Assembly (NCBI GenBank): GCA_015183035.1 | Contig: JACZZP010000010.1 | Span: 1,612,001-1,676,000 of the forward strand | DNA from: Meloidogyne chitwoodi | Taxonomy: Eukaryota > Nematoda > Chromadorea > Rhabditida > Meloidogynidae | Reading direction: 5' to 3' | Length of the DNA stretch: 64,000 nt | Shown here: positions 24,227 to 37,599 of the stretch, piece by piece | Numbering within the stretch: the first letter of the stretch is position 1 | Layout: each line of letters starts with the position of its first letter | The notes under the pieces: model-generated | Database searches by the model: none | What the model saw: the letters and a program-made list of their open reading frames with translations, nothing else | What the model was told of the DNA's origin: nothing | Translations under genes and position numbers: made by a program

Positions 24227-24313
24227 TTGCTCAGTCATGGTTTTAGTACTCCAGCGTTTTCTTTCAAATAGCAGCTGAGGTATAGAATCATGACTGAGGC
24301 ACTATAATTGACT
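24227..24313 (+). ncRNA. candidate microRNA precursor hairpin
   Basis: An 87-base inverted structure with far lower A+T than its surroundings. The 5' arm (24227-24256) contains GCTCAGTCATGGTTTTAG; the 3' arm (24270-24313) contains GAATCATGACTGAGGC. The 10-bp block CTCAGTCATG pairs perfectly. It is extended by wobble and A-U pairs toward a ~13-base loop (GTTTTCTTTCAAA) and by a lower stem AGTCA/TGACT. About 33 pairs over a ~40-position stem, with small bulges, fits an animal pri-miRNA. No known family seed was recognised. The opposite strand would fold almost as well, so the orientation is a guess. Confidence 0.55.
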
Positions 24314-27300
24314 AAAATTAAATTAAATTAAATTTATTTAAATTATTTTATTTTAATTATATTTACTTTTAAATATTTTAATTTATCTTCATTTATTTTA
24401 AACAACAAAAATAAATAAATTATTTAAACTTCACTTTGGTAAGTTTTATAATTATTTAATTAATTTAAAATAAATAAATAAATAAATAATATATAAATAT
24501 AAAATAAAAAAACAATTTTTATTTACTAAAAAATAAAATAATAATTATTTACGGATTAAAAGGCCACCAAAGTCATCCCATAAAATATTTTTTCCTTAAA
24601 AAACTTCCATTAAAAAATCCAAAATAAATTATTTTTGATTGAAAAAAAACAAATCTCAAGGCCATTTTGTTTTATGAGGGAAAAAACTCCGAAAAAAATT
24701 AAATAATTATTTATTTAATTTTTTTTTTAAATTAATTTTTTAATTTTTATAACCTTAATTTTTAAGATTATTTCTACTTTCTCTAATAAATATACAAAAA
24801 TATATCCACTTAATGTTTTTTATTTTCTTGAGGAGTAAGTAAATAATGTTTTTTAGATATTTTCTGTGTACTTTTTTTTAAATTTTTCTTTTTACTTTAA
24901 TAATTAGATTAAATTATTTTTAGATTTTATATAAATAAATATTTTAGTTGTTTTTTAAATAATTGGATTTACCTTAATTTAATTAAAATAAATATTAATT
25001 AAAAATATTATTTATTTATTTACCCTTAATTACTAAAATATTTTTAAATTTAATAATTACTCTTTTAATTTAATATATTTTTAAATTCTAAAAAATATAA
25101 AAATGATCTTTCCAACTGTTCTTTTTTTTCATGATATTTAAAAAAAATAAAATTTAAAATTTTATTAAATAATTATATAAATTTAACTAAAATATTTACT
25201 TAAAAAAAGAGAGAAAATTAAACAACTGTTTTTTTTAAAATATTTTAATATAAAATGAACAAAATTATTTTAAATTAAATTTAAAATAAAAGAATTATTT
25301 TTTTTTAATTTTTAAAAAGAAGATCAGATTGAGAAAATATTTTTTTCTTTTTTTAAAAATTAGGAAAATTCAGAGTAATTTTTTTAATTATTTTTACTAA
25401 AAAATTGATTTACCCACACAAATAATTAAATAAATATAAAATTACCTTTATATATAAATAAATATATCGCCTTTAGATTTTTCTTGAAAATCCTGAATTT
25501 TTTATAAAAAAGGGCAAGAAAAAAGAGAAGAAATGTTAAACATTAAAATTACTTTTTTTTTTAAATAATTATTTTATTATTAATTTATTATTATTTTAAT
25601 TGTCAGATAAATAATAATTATTTATTTTAATTTTATCTTTTGTTTTTAATTAATTAATTAAAATATTTTCGCATTTTGCAGAACACATTTTAAATAATAA
25701 TAATATTTTGCAAAATAAATTAATAACAAAAGTGAAAATAAAATATTTATTTATTTATTTATAATTAATTAATTAATTATTAAATTATTAAATTAAACAA
25801 AAATAGCAATTGACTTTTTTATCATCTAAAAATATTTTTCTCTTTTTTTTTCTCCAGATTATATTGTTCTCCCCAAAACATAATAATCACATTTTTGTCG
25901 GTCGATTATATTATTTATTTTATTTAAATAAAAATACTTTTTATTTTTTTAATAAATAAATAATTATTTAAAATAATTAAAAATAAAATAAATAATTAAA
26001 AATAAAAACATAATATTCGTATAAATAAATAAAATATTGTCTAGTGATAATATTTATATTTTAAATTATATAATTAATTTAAAATCTTTTAAAAATAAAA
26101 TTATTTTAAAATATTAATTTAATATATTTAAATATTATTTTATTTTTTATAATTTACCCTTCTCAAAATATTATTTATTTTTTCTATTTTTGTTTTATTA
26201 AAATACTTAAACATCTGGACAAGTTCCACTTAAATAAATAAATATATTCTTTCTTTTTTTCATTCTCTCCGATCAAATAATATATTTTTCACCACTATTT
26301 TATTATTATATAGATCATTGTTGACCATTACATATACTTCTAAATATATTTATTTATTTATTTTATTTAAAAAGCGGGTCGAAAGAAATATATTTTATTT
26401 TATTTTAACCTCTTTTCGATCAATGTTTTTAATTTTATGTTGTAAAAGTTGAGAAAAAGAAGAAAATAAAGAATTTTGGGTTCTTTTCATTTAAAAAAAG
26501 TCCGCAAATATTTTTAAAATTAATATAATTATTTTAAAGGAAAATAAAATTAAATAAATTATTGGGAAGAAATAATTATATATTTTTATTTATTTATTTA
26601 TTTACTGATAAAAATTGCGGACATTTTTTAGAGTTTAAATAATTTAAAATAAATATATTCTCGCAAAATAAAATATTTTTATTTTTATTTATTTTCATCT
26701 CTTCCCAAAATAAATAAATTCCTTCACAATTTAAATTCTCAAAATTATTTTAAAAGAAAAATGCAAATTTTTGCGCGCGCTTATTTTATCCATTCCTTCG
26801 AATTTTATATTTATTTTTAAAACAAATAATTGACTAAAAAAAAATATTTATTTTTTTTTTAATTTTTTTGTACAATTTTATTCATTAAAAAATAATTTAA
26901 TATCTTCTTTTTTAAATAAAAGTAACAAAAAATCTTTTATTTTTAAATTTATAAAATGAGAATTTATTTTAAAAAAAGAGAAGAGATAAATGACGTAAAA
27001 TAATTTTTTTTTTAATTTTAAAAAATAATTATAAATTCTTAAGTAATTTCTTCTAATTATTTTTATTTTTTTTAATAAAATTATTTTTAATTAATTTTTG
27101 GGAGTTTATTATATTTAAATTTAATTAATTAATTTAATTATTTTTAAATAATTAATTTTCTTTTATTTTAAAAGTAAAAAATAATAATATTTATTTATTT
27201 ATGTACTTCTTTTTATTCTCTTATATTTTATTTTTTTAATGATTTAATCAAACACATTTCTCTCGTAATTCTTTTCTTTTTTTAACACTTTTATACTTAT

Positions 27301-27550
27301 TTATTTATAAAAAAATTAATTTTAATAAAATAATACCCACAAATATTTCCATAAATATTTTTTATTTATTTTATTAAATTATTTTTATTTTTTGTTGATT
27401 CATTCATTTTCTCTATAAATATTTATAATTACTATTTTATAATTAATGATTCATTTATATATTAATTATTTTATTTTTTTAATTAAAAAATAATAATTAT
27501 TTAATTAAATTATATAATTTTATTTTAAAGAGAAAAACAAATAAATAAAT
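24314..27550. other. A+T desert, no gene seen
   Basis: Continuous A/T-rich low-complexity sequence with TTTATTTA, TTAATTAA and AAATAAAT runs. One short GC patch is GCGCGCGC-like (about 26775). It presumably contains the promoter of the WH2 gene at its right end. Confidence 0.4.
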
Positions 27551-27559
27551 ATTAAATAA

Positions 27560-30500
27560 ATGGCATTTGTTGGCCATCCAATTTTAGCGGTAATTTATTT
27601 ATTTTTAATTAAAAATAATTAATTAATTTATTTTAAAGGATATTAGAAAAGGTATAAAATTAAAACCAACAAAAACAATTGACAAATCAAAACCTTTTTT
27701 TAAATCTGATGATGAACCTATGCCTTCATTTAATGTTAGAGGATGTCCTTCTTCTAATAATATTTTACCTTTAAATGTTGAAAATGAAAATAATAATAAT
27801 TTAAACATTTCTTCTTCTTCTCCTTTACCTCCACCACCACCACCACCACCTTCTAATAATAATATTTCTAAAAATAATAATAATTTTTGTATGTTTTTTT
27901 TAAATTTATTAATTATTAAATTAGTTTTTTAGTAAAAAATGGAAATAATACTCCAAATAATAATAATAATATTTCTCCAAAATCTGGTGAAGATAATCGA
28001 AAAAAAATGTTAGCAGAAATTCGTCTTGGTGTTTCTTTAAGGTTTTTTTAATAAATAAATAAATAAATTTAAATAAATATTATTTAAAAAAGACATGTAA
28101 ATACTATTGATAAAGGAGCACCAGCAATTGAATTAGATGATAATGAACGTCAACATTTATTAAAGTCAACAATTCTAAATAATAATAATGATGATTCTCT
28201 TGATAGTCAAGGGTATTATTTTTATTAATTTAAAATAAATAAATAAATAAATTAAAGTAAAAGTCCAAGCCCTTCATTAACAATAACATCAAATAATTCA
28301 ACTTCTTCACAATATTTATCTCCAAATAATAATAATAATAATGAACAACAAAGTCGTTCACCTTCTCCTCTTATTATTAATAATCAACAACAATCTATTA
28401 AAAAACAATGGAAATGGGCAGAGGTTAAAACAGAAGCAGAAAAAAGAGAAGAAATTATAGCACATGGAAGACAATCTAGTGATTATCAATTTGATGATAA
28501 AAAAGTTATTTTTTTAATTTTAAATAATATTTAATTAATTAATTAATTTAATAATTAATTTAATAATTAATTAAAGCAAATAGAAGAAAGACAAAAAGAA
28601 GTTGCTGCTTTAACAGGTACAGGAGGTGCTCAATCTAAAATTGCTGCATTTCGTCAATTACAAGAATCTAATCCTTCTTCTTCTATTAATAATACATTAC
28701 CTAGAATATCTTCTAAAAATATTGGAGAAACAACAAAATGGTCAAATAAACAAAAAAATGAACAAAATAATGGAAATATATTAAATAATTGGTATTTATT
28801 TCTATTTATTTTTAATAAGATTAGAATATTCTCTCTTATCTTTTAAAATTTAATTTATTTTTTATTAATTAATTTATAAAATCAAGAATTATTAGAAAAA
28901 GAGTAAAGTTCTTTTTTTAAATATTAATTAATTAATTAAGTAATAATAATAATAAAATAACAACAAATAATAATTCCTCTACTATTAATAATAAAAATCA
29001 AAAAATAACACCACAAAATTTAAAAAAACAAATAATTAAACAAAAAACAAATAATAAATTAAATAATGAAGAAGAAGAAAATATTTGTTTAAATAAAAAA
29101 ACTTCAAATTTAGCTGAAAAATGGGAAAAACAACAACAACAAAATAATAATAATAATAATAATAAAATAATTAATAAACCTTCATTTATTAAATGTCAAA
29201 CATTACAAAGATCTAACAGGTAAAAAATAAAAAAGAGATGTAGACTATACAGAGGAAGTGAAATTAAATGAATAAATGGAAATAATTAATTAATATATTT
29301 TAAGTAAAAAAGAATATAAATTTTGTATATTTTTTTTTAATATTTTTTGAAGTGAAAAGAAATGGATGTTTTTTTTATTTAAAAAATAATAATAATATAA
29401 TTAAATAATAATTTAAAAGAAAAACATCTATTTTTTAATAAAATAATTAGAAATTATTAGAAAATTAATTAATTAATTAGAATTAGTTAAATAATAAAAA
29501 GAGAAGTTAGCTTCTAACTTCCTCTGTGTGTTTGCTGTGCTTTAATTTTTTTAATTTTAAAAACAATTAAAAATAATCATTATTTGTATATTTTTAAATA
29601 AATAAAATTATTATTAGATTTTTAATTTTTTAAATAAAATATTTAAATTTAATAGAATATAAATAAATATATTATTTTAATTAAAAAATAATAATTTAAT
29701 TTTAAAATTAAAATTAAAACAATTTTAGTCAATTGGGAAAAGATTTAAGCTTAAAAAAAATTGCATAACATTCCCTATATAGATATTATTTTCTTTTATT
29801 AAAAATAAGGTAAATATTTAAAAATTATTTAAATTTTATTAAGTATATCTTCTTCCTCTTATACTTTTAAAAATGGACAACAAAAGAATTATGCATTTAT
29901 TACAAAAACACCAAAAATAAAAACATCTAAATTACCAGAATATCCAACAATTATTCCATTCTCTACAACATTAATTAAAACATATAATAAAGAATATATT
30001 AATAATAATAATGGAGAATATAATTTAAATTTTAAAAAAATAAGGTTTAATTAATTAATTAATTTAATTTTTAAATTAATTTTTAAAGAGATCGTTTTAT
30101 TCCAAAAGAAGAAATTAATTCTATTCAATTATTAAATAATAATAATAATTTAAATAAATCAACAACAACAATTACTTTAAATAATAAAGAAGAAGAACCT
30201 TCTTCTTCTTCTTCTAATTATTTTAATAATAATAAACAAAAAGAAGAACAACAAAAACAAATTAATTTTAATAAAGAAGAAGAAGAAGAAGAAATTAATA
30301 ATTTTTGGGAAAATACAGAAATTCAACAAAAACAATTAAAATTTAATAAATTTTTTGGTCAAAAGGTTTTTAAATTTTTTAATATTTTAAAAATAAATAT
30401 ATAAATACAGATATTAAAGGATTTTCTAAATTATTTTTATTTTTTCTTAAATATTCCAATAATATTATTTAATATATTATCACATTTTTACTTATTTAAT

Positions 30501-30852
30501 TAAGTATAACTTAATTAATTAATTTTTATTAAATTTATCTCAAATATAATTTTTAGAAAATAAAAAAACATTATATTTAATTTATAAAATATTTTATAAT
30601 TAATAATAATTATTTTAAAATTAATTAATTAATTTAAAGTATCTAAAAGAAGAAGAAAAACAACCACTACCAGCACCTTTGCCTTCATGTTCTCCACCTC
30701 CCTTATTATTAAATAATGAATTATCTTCTTCTTCTTTTTCACCTGATTGGAATATTTTAAAAAATAAATTTAAGTTTGCTATAGATTTAGATTCTAATAA
30801 TAATCAACAAAAACAACAAAAAACAATTGTTAGAATTGTTAGAAGATTTTAA
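27560..30852 (+). CDS. WH2-domain actin-binding protein, 646 aa
   Basis: Ten exons in one frame: 27560-27589, 27639-27888, 27933-28041, 28093-28212, 28258-28504, 28577-28791, 28941-29219, 29844-30044, 30089-30365 and 30640-30852 (1941 nt). Two WH2-like actin-monomer motifs are visible: ILADIRKGIKLKPTKTID (residues ~8-25) and KMLAEIRLGVSLRHVNTID (~122-140). Between them lies a polyproline run of ten Pro, a profilin/SH3-type ligand. A conserved-looking block KQWKWAEVKTEAEKREEII follows, then long Asn/Gln/Glu low-complexity stretches. The architecture recalls verprolin/WIP- or espin-like actin regulators, but the exact orthologue is not clear. Cytoskeletal location is inferred from WH2. Confidence 0.75.
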
Positions 30853-31492
30853 ATTAATTAATTTAAATTAATTAATTAATTTATTTATTTTAAAAATTAA
30901 AAGCTCAAAAAATAATTATATTATAAATTAATTTTCTGCCAATTTTTTATTCGGTGCTTTTTTTAATTTTTTTAATTTTTCTCCCATTTTTTTTAAATAA
31001 ATATAATTTGTACTTTTGCAATATTTTTTTTTTAAATTAAAATTTTATTTTAAAAGAGATTATTATATTTTTAAAAAAATCTTTTATAGTAAATAAATTA
31101 ATTATATTTATATTTTTAAATTAAAAAATATAAAAATTGTTTTAATTAATTATAAGGAAGGAAGGAGTGAATTTAATTTTACGTTTAATTATTTAATTAG
31201 GTACTATTTACTTTTAAATTATTAGAGAGAATAAATAAAATAAAAAGGGCATTTAGGTATTTACTTTTTTTTTAAATTTATTTTTTATTTAAAAAATGAC
31301 AATTTAATTAAATTAATTAAAGGCTTTTAAATAATTAAATATAAAGAGGTTACCTTAATATTTTTAAAATTAAATTTATTTAAAATATAATAAAAATATT
31401 ATTTTTTTAACTTTTCAATCAAAAATACATAAAAAAACAAAACTTTTTAATTTTTTAAATTTCTTCAATTTTTAATTAATTTTCTTTTATCT
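30853..31492. other. intergenic between convergent genes
   Basis: A+T-rich 3' sequences of the WH2 gene and of the minus-strand peptide gene. Nothing else was seen. Confidence 0.4.
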
Positions 31493-32035
31493 TTATTTTC
31501 CATCTTCCCAAGTAGAAACAATAAAAGGTTCCAAAGAAAAATCATCAGAAAATTGGTTAGCAATTAATGGGGGAAGTAAAGGTTGTGAACGACGATTTCT
31601 TTTATTTATTAAATTATTATTATTATTTAAATAAAAAGGAATAAAACGATAAGGTAAACGAAGATCAACGCCTCTTCCTCCCAATGAATTCTAAATTTAA
31701 ATTAAAATATTAAAAAGAATTAATTAATTTATTTTAAAATTAATTTATTGGTTATATTAATATCTCTAAATGAGCTTAAACTGAATTAAACCAAGGTGAC
31801 CAAAATTTAAACAATTTCTTTTCAAAAAAGCTTTAAACCAAAATATTTATTATTTTTAATAAAATATTTCCCTCAAAAATTTATTTTAAAATTCCAAATA
31901 ATTTTATTAAAAATTAATTTAATTATTTACCCTTTTTAAATTAAAAGATGGCCGTCTTGACAAAATTGTTGGTGTTTGAAGAATAATAAATAAAGAAATT
32001 AATAAAAATAAAAAAATATTAAAGAATATTTGCAT
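31493..32035 (-). CDS. small secreted protein, 100 aa, neuropeptide-precursor-like
   Basis: Minus strand, two exons: 32035-31931 and 31690-31493, with a GTAAAT donor, an ATTTAG acceptor and a phase-0 junction. It opens with a textbook signal peptide (hydrophobic core IFFNIFLFLLISLFIIL), then SRRPSF. Downstream there are several dibasic sites (LKR, KR and RR within INKRNRRSQ) that could be cleaved to short peptides such as the SQPLLPPL segment. It has no cysteines, so it is not insulin-like. Peptide-hormone function is inference; a secreted effector is the alternative in a plant parasite. Confidence 0.6.
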
Positions 32036-34349
32036 TTTCTAAATTTAAAAATAAATATTTATATTTTTACTTTAAAAAGTGAGTATTTACGGAAATGAAA
32101 AAAATAAAATTATTCTTAGAATTTTTTTAACAATGAGGAAATTATTAAAACATTAAATTAAAAAGTAAAAAAGATTGAAAAAAATATTAATGAAAATAAA
32201 ATAAATTTTAAAAAATTATATTTTAATAAATTGGGTCAAATAAAAATTAATTTCTTAAATATGTGCTTTAATAAATAAAATAATAATTTAATTTTAAATA
32301 AATATGTAGTAATTTAATTTATTTTAGTAAAATTAATTTTTTTATTTTTTTTAATAAAAATACAAATATTTTTTGTATTTTTTTTGTTAAAAATTTATTA
32401 AAAAGACAATTTCCAAAATTAATTAATATTTTCTTAAAAAAGAATTTTTTAATTAAAACACATTTATAAATAAATATATTTAAAAAGACACAATTCTAAA
32501 AATTAAAAAAAAAGAATATAAAAAACCTTTATTCTTTTTTATTAATTTTAATAAATAAATTATTATATTAATACTTGACTTTATTTTAATAAAATAAATT
32601 AAATTAAAAATTAAATTTTTATTAAAAAAGAAAAAGTACAAAATATTAAATTTTAATTAATTTAGGTATTATAAAATATTATTTAAAAGCAAAAAAGAAT
32701 TTTTGTATTAATTAAGTTTAAATTTAATTTAAATTTAATAAATAAATTTTAAATAAATTAATAAAAATATTATTACGTAAATATTACCTTAAATTTTTCT
32801 TAATAAAATTTTTAAAAATAATTTTTACTTTTAACTTTTTAAATAAATAAGTATCAATTTTCTTTTCTTTTTAAAAAATTAGTAAATGTACTTAATGATG
32901 TTTTTTTTTAATTTAAAATAAATAAATAATTAATTTAATATATTTGTTATTTATATTTTATTAATATACTTAATTAATTAATTAAATAAAAACAAACAAA
33001 TATTTTTTTAAATTAAATTTCAATTTCAATTTCTAATTTTTAAATTAAAATATGAAAATAAATTTTAAAATTTTATTGAGAAATAAATTTATCAAAATTT
33101 ATTTTTTGTTTAAAAATAATGTTTTATTTATTTACGTCAATTTTTTGCAAATAAAATTAAATTTAAACAAGATACTCATTTCTGTTAAAAAAGAGACAAA
33201 CGGAAATTGGTAATAAATATTTATTTATCCTTAATTTACACCCACAAAATATATATATTTTAAAAAAATATTATTTTGGTCTAAAAGGATGATGTAAATA
33301 AATAAATATATTATTATTTTGTTACTTAAAATAAGAACTTTTTTAACTTGTTTTTTTAATAAAAAAATAAAAATAACAGAAAATATTACTTGAACTTTTA
33401 TTAAATTTTAAATAAAAAAATAAATAACTTTTTTAAATTAAATATATAATTATTTTAATAATTTTTTTCCTTTTAAGAAGTAAAAAAAAAATTAAAAATA
33501 TTTATATACATATTTAATTATAAAATAATAATTTTATATTTTTAATTTAACTTCCATAATTAAAAATTAGTTATAAAAACGCTAAGTATTTTTAAAATAA
33601 ATTAATTTAATTAATTATTTTGTAAAATATTTAATTTAATTTTATTAATAAAAAATTTGTAATTAATAATTAGTTTTGAATTTTATTTTACTTTTAAAAA
33701 AAATTAAAATTTATAATTTAATATTAAAAAATAATTTTTAGTATTTAATATTTAATTATTTAATTAAAATAAATTGTTTATAATTTTATCTAAAAATTAT
33801 ATAATTAAATTATTTATTGAAGTAAAAAGAGAAAGAATAATTTAATTTTATCCATTTTTTATTTTCTAATTCTCTTAAGTTCTTGTTAGATATTTACTCA
33901 TTACAAAGGTACTTGTGTGTAAAAAACACAAATAATTACAAATGAAAATTAATAAATTAATTAAAAAATTATTTTTTTGAATAATTTTTTTCTCAAAAAA
34001 TTAAAAATATTATAAATAAATAAATATATTCAAGTGCCAATTAATTTTAAATAATACATTCCAAGTGTCTCTTCTCTCTTAATTTATTATAATTTTGTCC
34101 GTCACACCTTGAAAAACAAAAATAAGAAATAAAAATAAAAGAAGAAGATTAAGCCGGTTTTATTATGAGAAAATTGAGGATAATTTTATTTATTTTTATA
34201 TTTTTTTATTAAATATTTTAAGAGGACATAAAATAATTTTTAGTCCTAATAAAATATTTAAATATATTTTATTTAAAAATAAAATTAATAATTAAATATT
34301 CTTCCCATATAAATATATAATATAATAATTATAATATATCTTCAATTAA
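32036..34349. other. A+T-rich intergenic region, no gene seen
   Basis: Low-complexity A/T sequence. It contains the upstream regions of the divergent peptide gene and the collagen gene. A collagen promoter is expected just left of 34350 but no defined element was recognised. Confidence 0.4.
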
Positions 34350-35957
34350 ATGAAATTACTAAATAAATTAATATCTGCTCGTTATGCTGGTATTTTAGCA
34401 ATAATAAGTTCTTTAAGCTCTATAGCTACTTTATGTCTTTATATGCCTTTACTTATTACTAAAATAATTAAAATTAATGACCAATTACGCATTGATTCTG
34501 AAGAATTTCGTTCCTTAGTTGATGAAGGATGGAATAAACTTTTAAATGTTAAAGCTTCTATACCTTCTTCTCATTTACTTTTCCGAGAACGTCGACAAGC
34601 TTATGAACAAGGAGAATTACCAAAAGCATATCCTTTACATAATACTTATGCAAAACAAGATGCTTATGTTCAAGGGCCAACTTGTGGTAAATTAATTTTA
34701 ACAAATGTTAAAATATTATTTTCTAGTTTGTAATGCATTAAATATATGCCCATCTGGTCCTCCTGGTCCCCCTGGAAAACCAGGAGAGGATGGATTTCCT
34801 GGAGCTCGTGGTCAATCTGGAGCTCCTGGACTGCCAGGAGTTGCTCCTCCAGTAACTATTGATACTGTTAGTTTCTTTAATAATTTACATTTTTAATATT
34901 TAAGAGTGCTGGATGCCGTGTATGTCCTCATGGTCCAACTGGTCCCCCTGGTAATTTCTTTAAATAGTGGATAAATATTTATTTTTTTTAAGGATTGCCT
35001 GGAGAATCTGGAGCTCCAGGAACTGATGGATTGCCTGGACCACCTGGTCGAAAAGGAGAAGATGGAAGAGGTGGTTATCCTGGTAATCCAGGAATTCCAG
35101 GTAATTAATATAAAATGATAGTTTTTTAAATTTAATTATTTACTAAGGTGAGGCTGGTAAACCTGGAAAACTTGGCGAAATTGGACCGCCAGGTCGTGAT
35201 GGAATTCGAGGACAAAAAGGACCTTCAGGGTCAAAGGGTGAACTTGGACCGGCAGGTCCTAAAGGACCGGATGGATATCCAGGGACAGATGGACAGCGTG
35301 GAAATGATGGTTAATTACATGAAAATGGAAAAATAATTTAAATATATATATTTTAGGTCCACCCGGCGAAATTGGTTCTCCAGGATCTATAGGTGCTCCA
35401 GGGGCTGATGGACAACCTGGACAACAGGGAGCAACAGGAGAGCCTGGAGAAGATGCCCAAGTAATTTTTAAATAATTATTCTCTTTTATTTATCATTTAA
35501 GTATTGTCCATGCCCTCCTCGAACCCATGGACCATCAGCTCCTCGCCCATCCTCGGGAGTGAATAAAGCCTATGAAGTGAGCCAGCCAAAACTTTCACCT
35601 CCCCAATACGAAGCACCTTTACAGCCAAAACAATCATCTTCTCCCTCATATGAGAAATCCCCTCCATCAGTATCAACCTATGAAAAATCTCCTCCACCAG
35701 CACCACTTTATGATGGGCAAAAACCTTCTGGAAATAATGAAAATATTGCAATAGGAATGCAAACACAGCCTTTCAAAGCTGGTCCACCAAATGTAGAATT
35801 TGGGGCAGGTAAAATTAATAATATTTATTAAAAATAATTAAATTAAATTATTTAAAAAGATTTAAACATTCATCGACCAGCAACACCTCCAGGTAGAGCT
35901 CCACCTTCTGAAGAGGGAAAAATGCCTTCAAACCCTTACAGACGTTTGGTTACTTGA
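34350..35957 (+). CDS. nematode cuticle collagen, 433 aa
   Basis: Eight exons: 34350-34686, 34727-34866, 34905-34950, 34993-35100, 35148-35309, 35357-35460, 35502-35808 and 35860-35957 (1302 nt, frame kept). The N-terminal cuticle-collagen domain has a membrane-like segment [19 protein letters not shown], then a subtilisin-type cleavage site RERR (about residue 77). A Cys cluster (TCVCN...C) precedes Gly-X-Y block 1 ([14 protein letters not shown]...), a second CRVC interruption, and a long Gly-X-Y domain of about 120 residues. The C-terminal tail starts YCPCPP and is followed by Pro/Ser-rich repeats (YEKSPPP). It is secreted by hypodermis and cross-linked into cuticle. Family assignment is secure; the orthologous col/dpy/rol gene cannot be told. 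Confidence 0.93.
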
Positions 35958-36919
35958 ATGAAAATTAATTTAAAAATAAAAATTGATTTTTAAATAAATA
36001 TAAAATTATTTTCTTTTTTTTTCAAAAATATTTTCTCTATTATTTTTTTGTCGATTATTTTTTTATTTTATACTTTGTTTATTCAGCTTTTTTACTTTTC
36101 GATTAATCCTAACTGCCAACGTTGCTGGAATGATATTGAACGAGAAAAAAAATCAGAAAGAAAATGAGAACACGCAGTTAGGTAAAAAAGATAAAATAAA
36201 ATAAAAAGATATTGAGAAGGTAGAAAATGCTAAAAACTAAAAAAATATAAAAACAAACAAAAAAAATTTTCCTGAAAAACGCCCCCTTAAATCACACTGA
36301 CTCTTTTATAAAAGAAAAAGAGAGAAAATACAAAAAAAGTGAAAGTGCGCGACATTTTATGTATTATAAATATATTTTTATTTATTTTAACTTAAAAAGT
36401 GTTCGAAATAAATAATTTAATAATTATTTTGTTTTTTAAACTAAACAAATTAAATATTTAATTATTATTAATTTTTATAAAATTAGCAGTATTTTTATAA
36501 TATTTTTTATTATTTTAAAATCGAGATTTTACTCAAACCTTTATCCCAACAGTTTAGATGTTCATCAAAAACACTACATAAGTTTATAAATGTTAGAAAA
36601 AATTAACCTTTGAAAATTATTATTTTTGTAAATTAAAAAAAAATTAAAAAATTTAAATTTATTAATATTAACCTTACAATTGTTTTTTTAGAGAAAATTA
36701 GACTTTTTTAATTAAAAATAAAAAAATCATAAATTTATATTTAAAGGATTTATTCACATATTTAATAATAATTTATTTAAAAAATTTTAAATAAACATCC
36801 TTTTTTAATAAAATTAAAATTTTACTTATAATTTAAAGTTTATTTAAAAATATATAATTAATTTTAAATTCCAATTAATTTATTTTATTGGAAAAATATT
36901 TAAATAAAAATTGTATCAT
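35958..36919. other. intergenic, 3' region of collagen gene
   Basis: Mostly A+T-rich. A 9-bp inverted repeat CCTAACTGC/GCAGTTAGG (about 36107 and 36174) brackets a less biased 60-base loop in the presumptive 3' UTR. No gene was seen. Confidence 0.4.
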
Positions 36920-37515
36920 ATGAAGGAGCCATGTTTTCGTTGCAAACGACCAACTTATTTCAATGATAAAATCGGACCATTAAAAGATGGAACACTTTTT
37001 CATAAAGGTAATAATTATTAAAAATTAGATATTTTTGTTTATTTTTTTCAAAACTTTTCATTTTTTAGGATGTTTTAAATGTTGGATTTGTGGAAGGTTT
37101 TAATTTATATTTTAATTTTTTTAAATAAAATTTAAATTTTACTAGCCGTCTTTCCTTAAATACATATTACAACAACAGAAATGATACTCAGGATTTAGAG
37201 GTTATTTTTAAATTTAAAATAATTGTGTTTATAATATAAGTGGATAATTATTTTTTGAAGATTTTTTTCTTTTATTATAATTCTTTAAAAAATCCCGTTA
37301 TTTTTAATTAAAATTCTTTAAATTTAAGGTATATTGTGCTGGCCATGTACCAACACCCGGTTAATTAAATTTAAAAATATTTATTTTTGTTAAAAAATTA
37401 AAAAGAAAAACATTCACTTTTCAAAGGACCTCATCTTCCAATTCCACATCGGTCAAATCTTTTATGGTCTCCAAAAACAAAAGGCGAATATCCACACAAT
37501 TTAATGCGTACATAA
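36920..37515 (+). CDS. single-LIM-domain protein, 96 aa
   Basis: Five exons: 36920-37007, 37069-37096, 37146-37200, 37329-37359 and 37427-37515 (291 nt, frame kept). The protein begins almost at once with a LIM zinc pair: CFRC, then about 20 residues to HKGC, CWIC for the second zinc, and YCAGH closing it. That is the C2HC/C2CH pattern of a LIM domain. A ~30-residue tail with a Pro-rich start follows. LIM domains mediate protein contacts, often on actin structures or in transcription complexes. The length is short, so it may be an isoform or a truncated copy. It lies directly next to the satellite field. Confidence 0.75.
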
Positions 37516-37599
37516 AAATTTAATTAAGAGAAAATAAAAATAATTGTTTAAAATTTTACATATTTTTGTGATTTAAAGATAAAATGAATAAAGTGAGGT

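Noticed and set aside
36107..36182. CCTAACTGC/GCAGTTAGG inverted repeat as a second microRNA
   Set aside because: Only 9 pairs with a ~58-base loop that does not pair further; does not look like a precursor.
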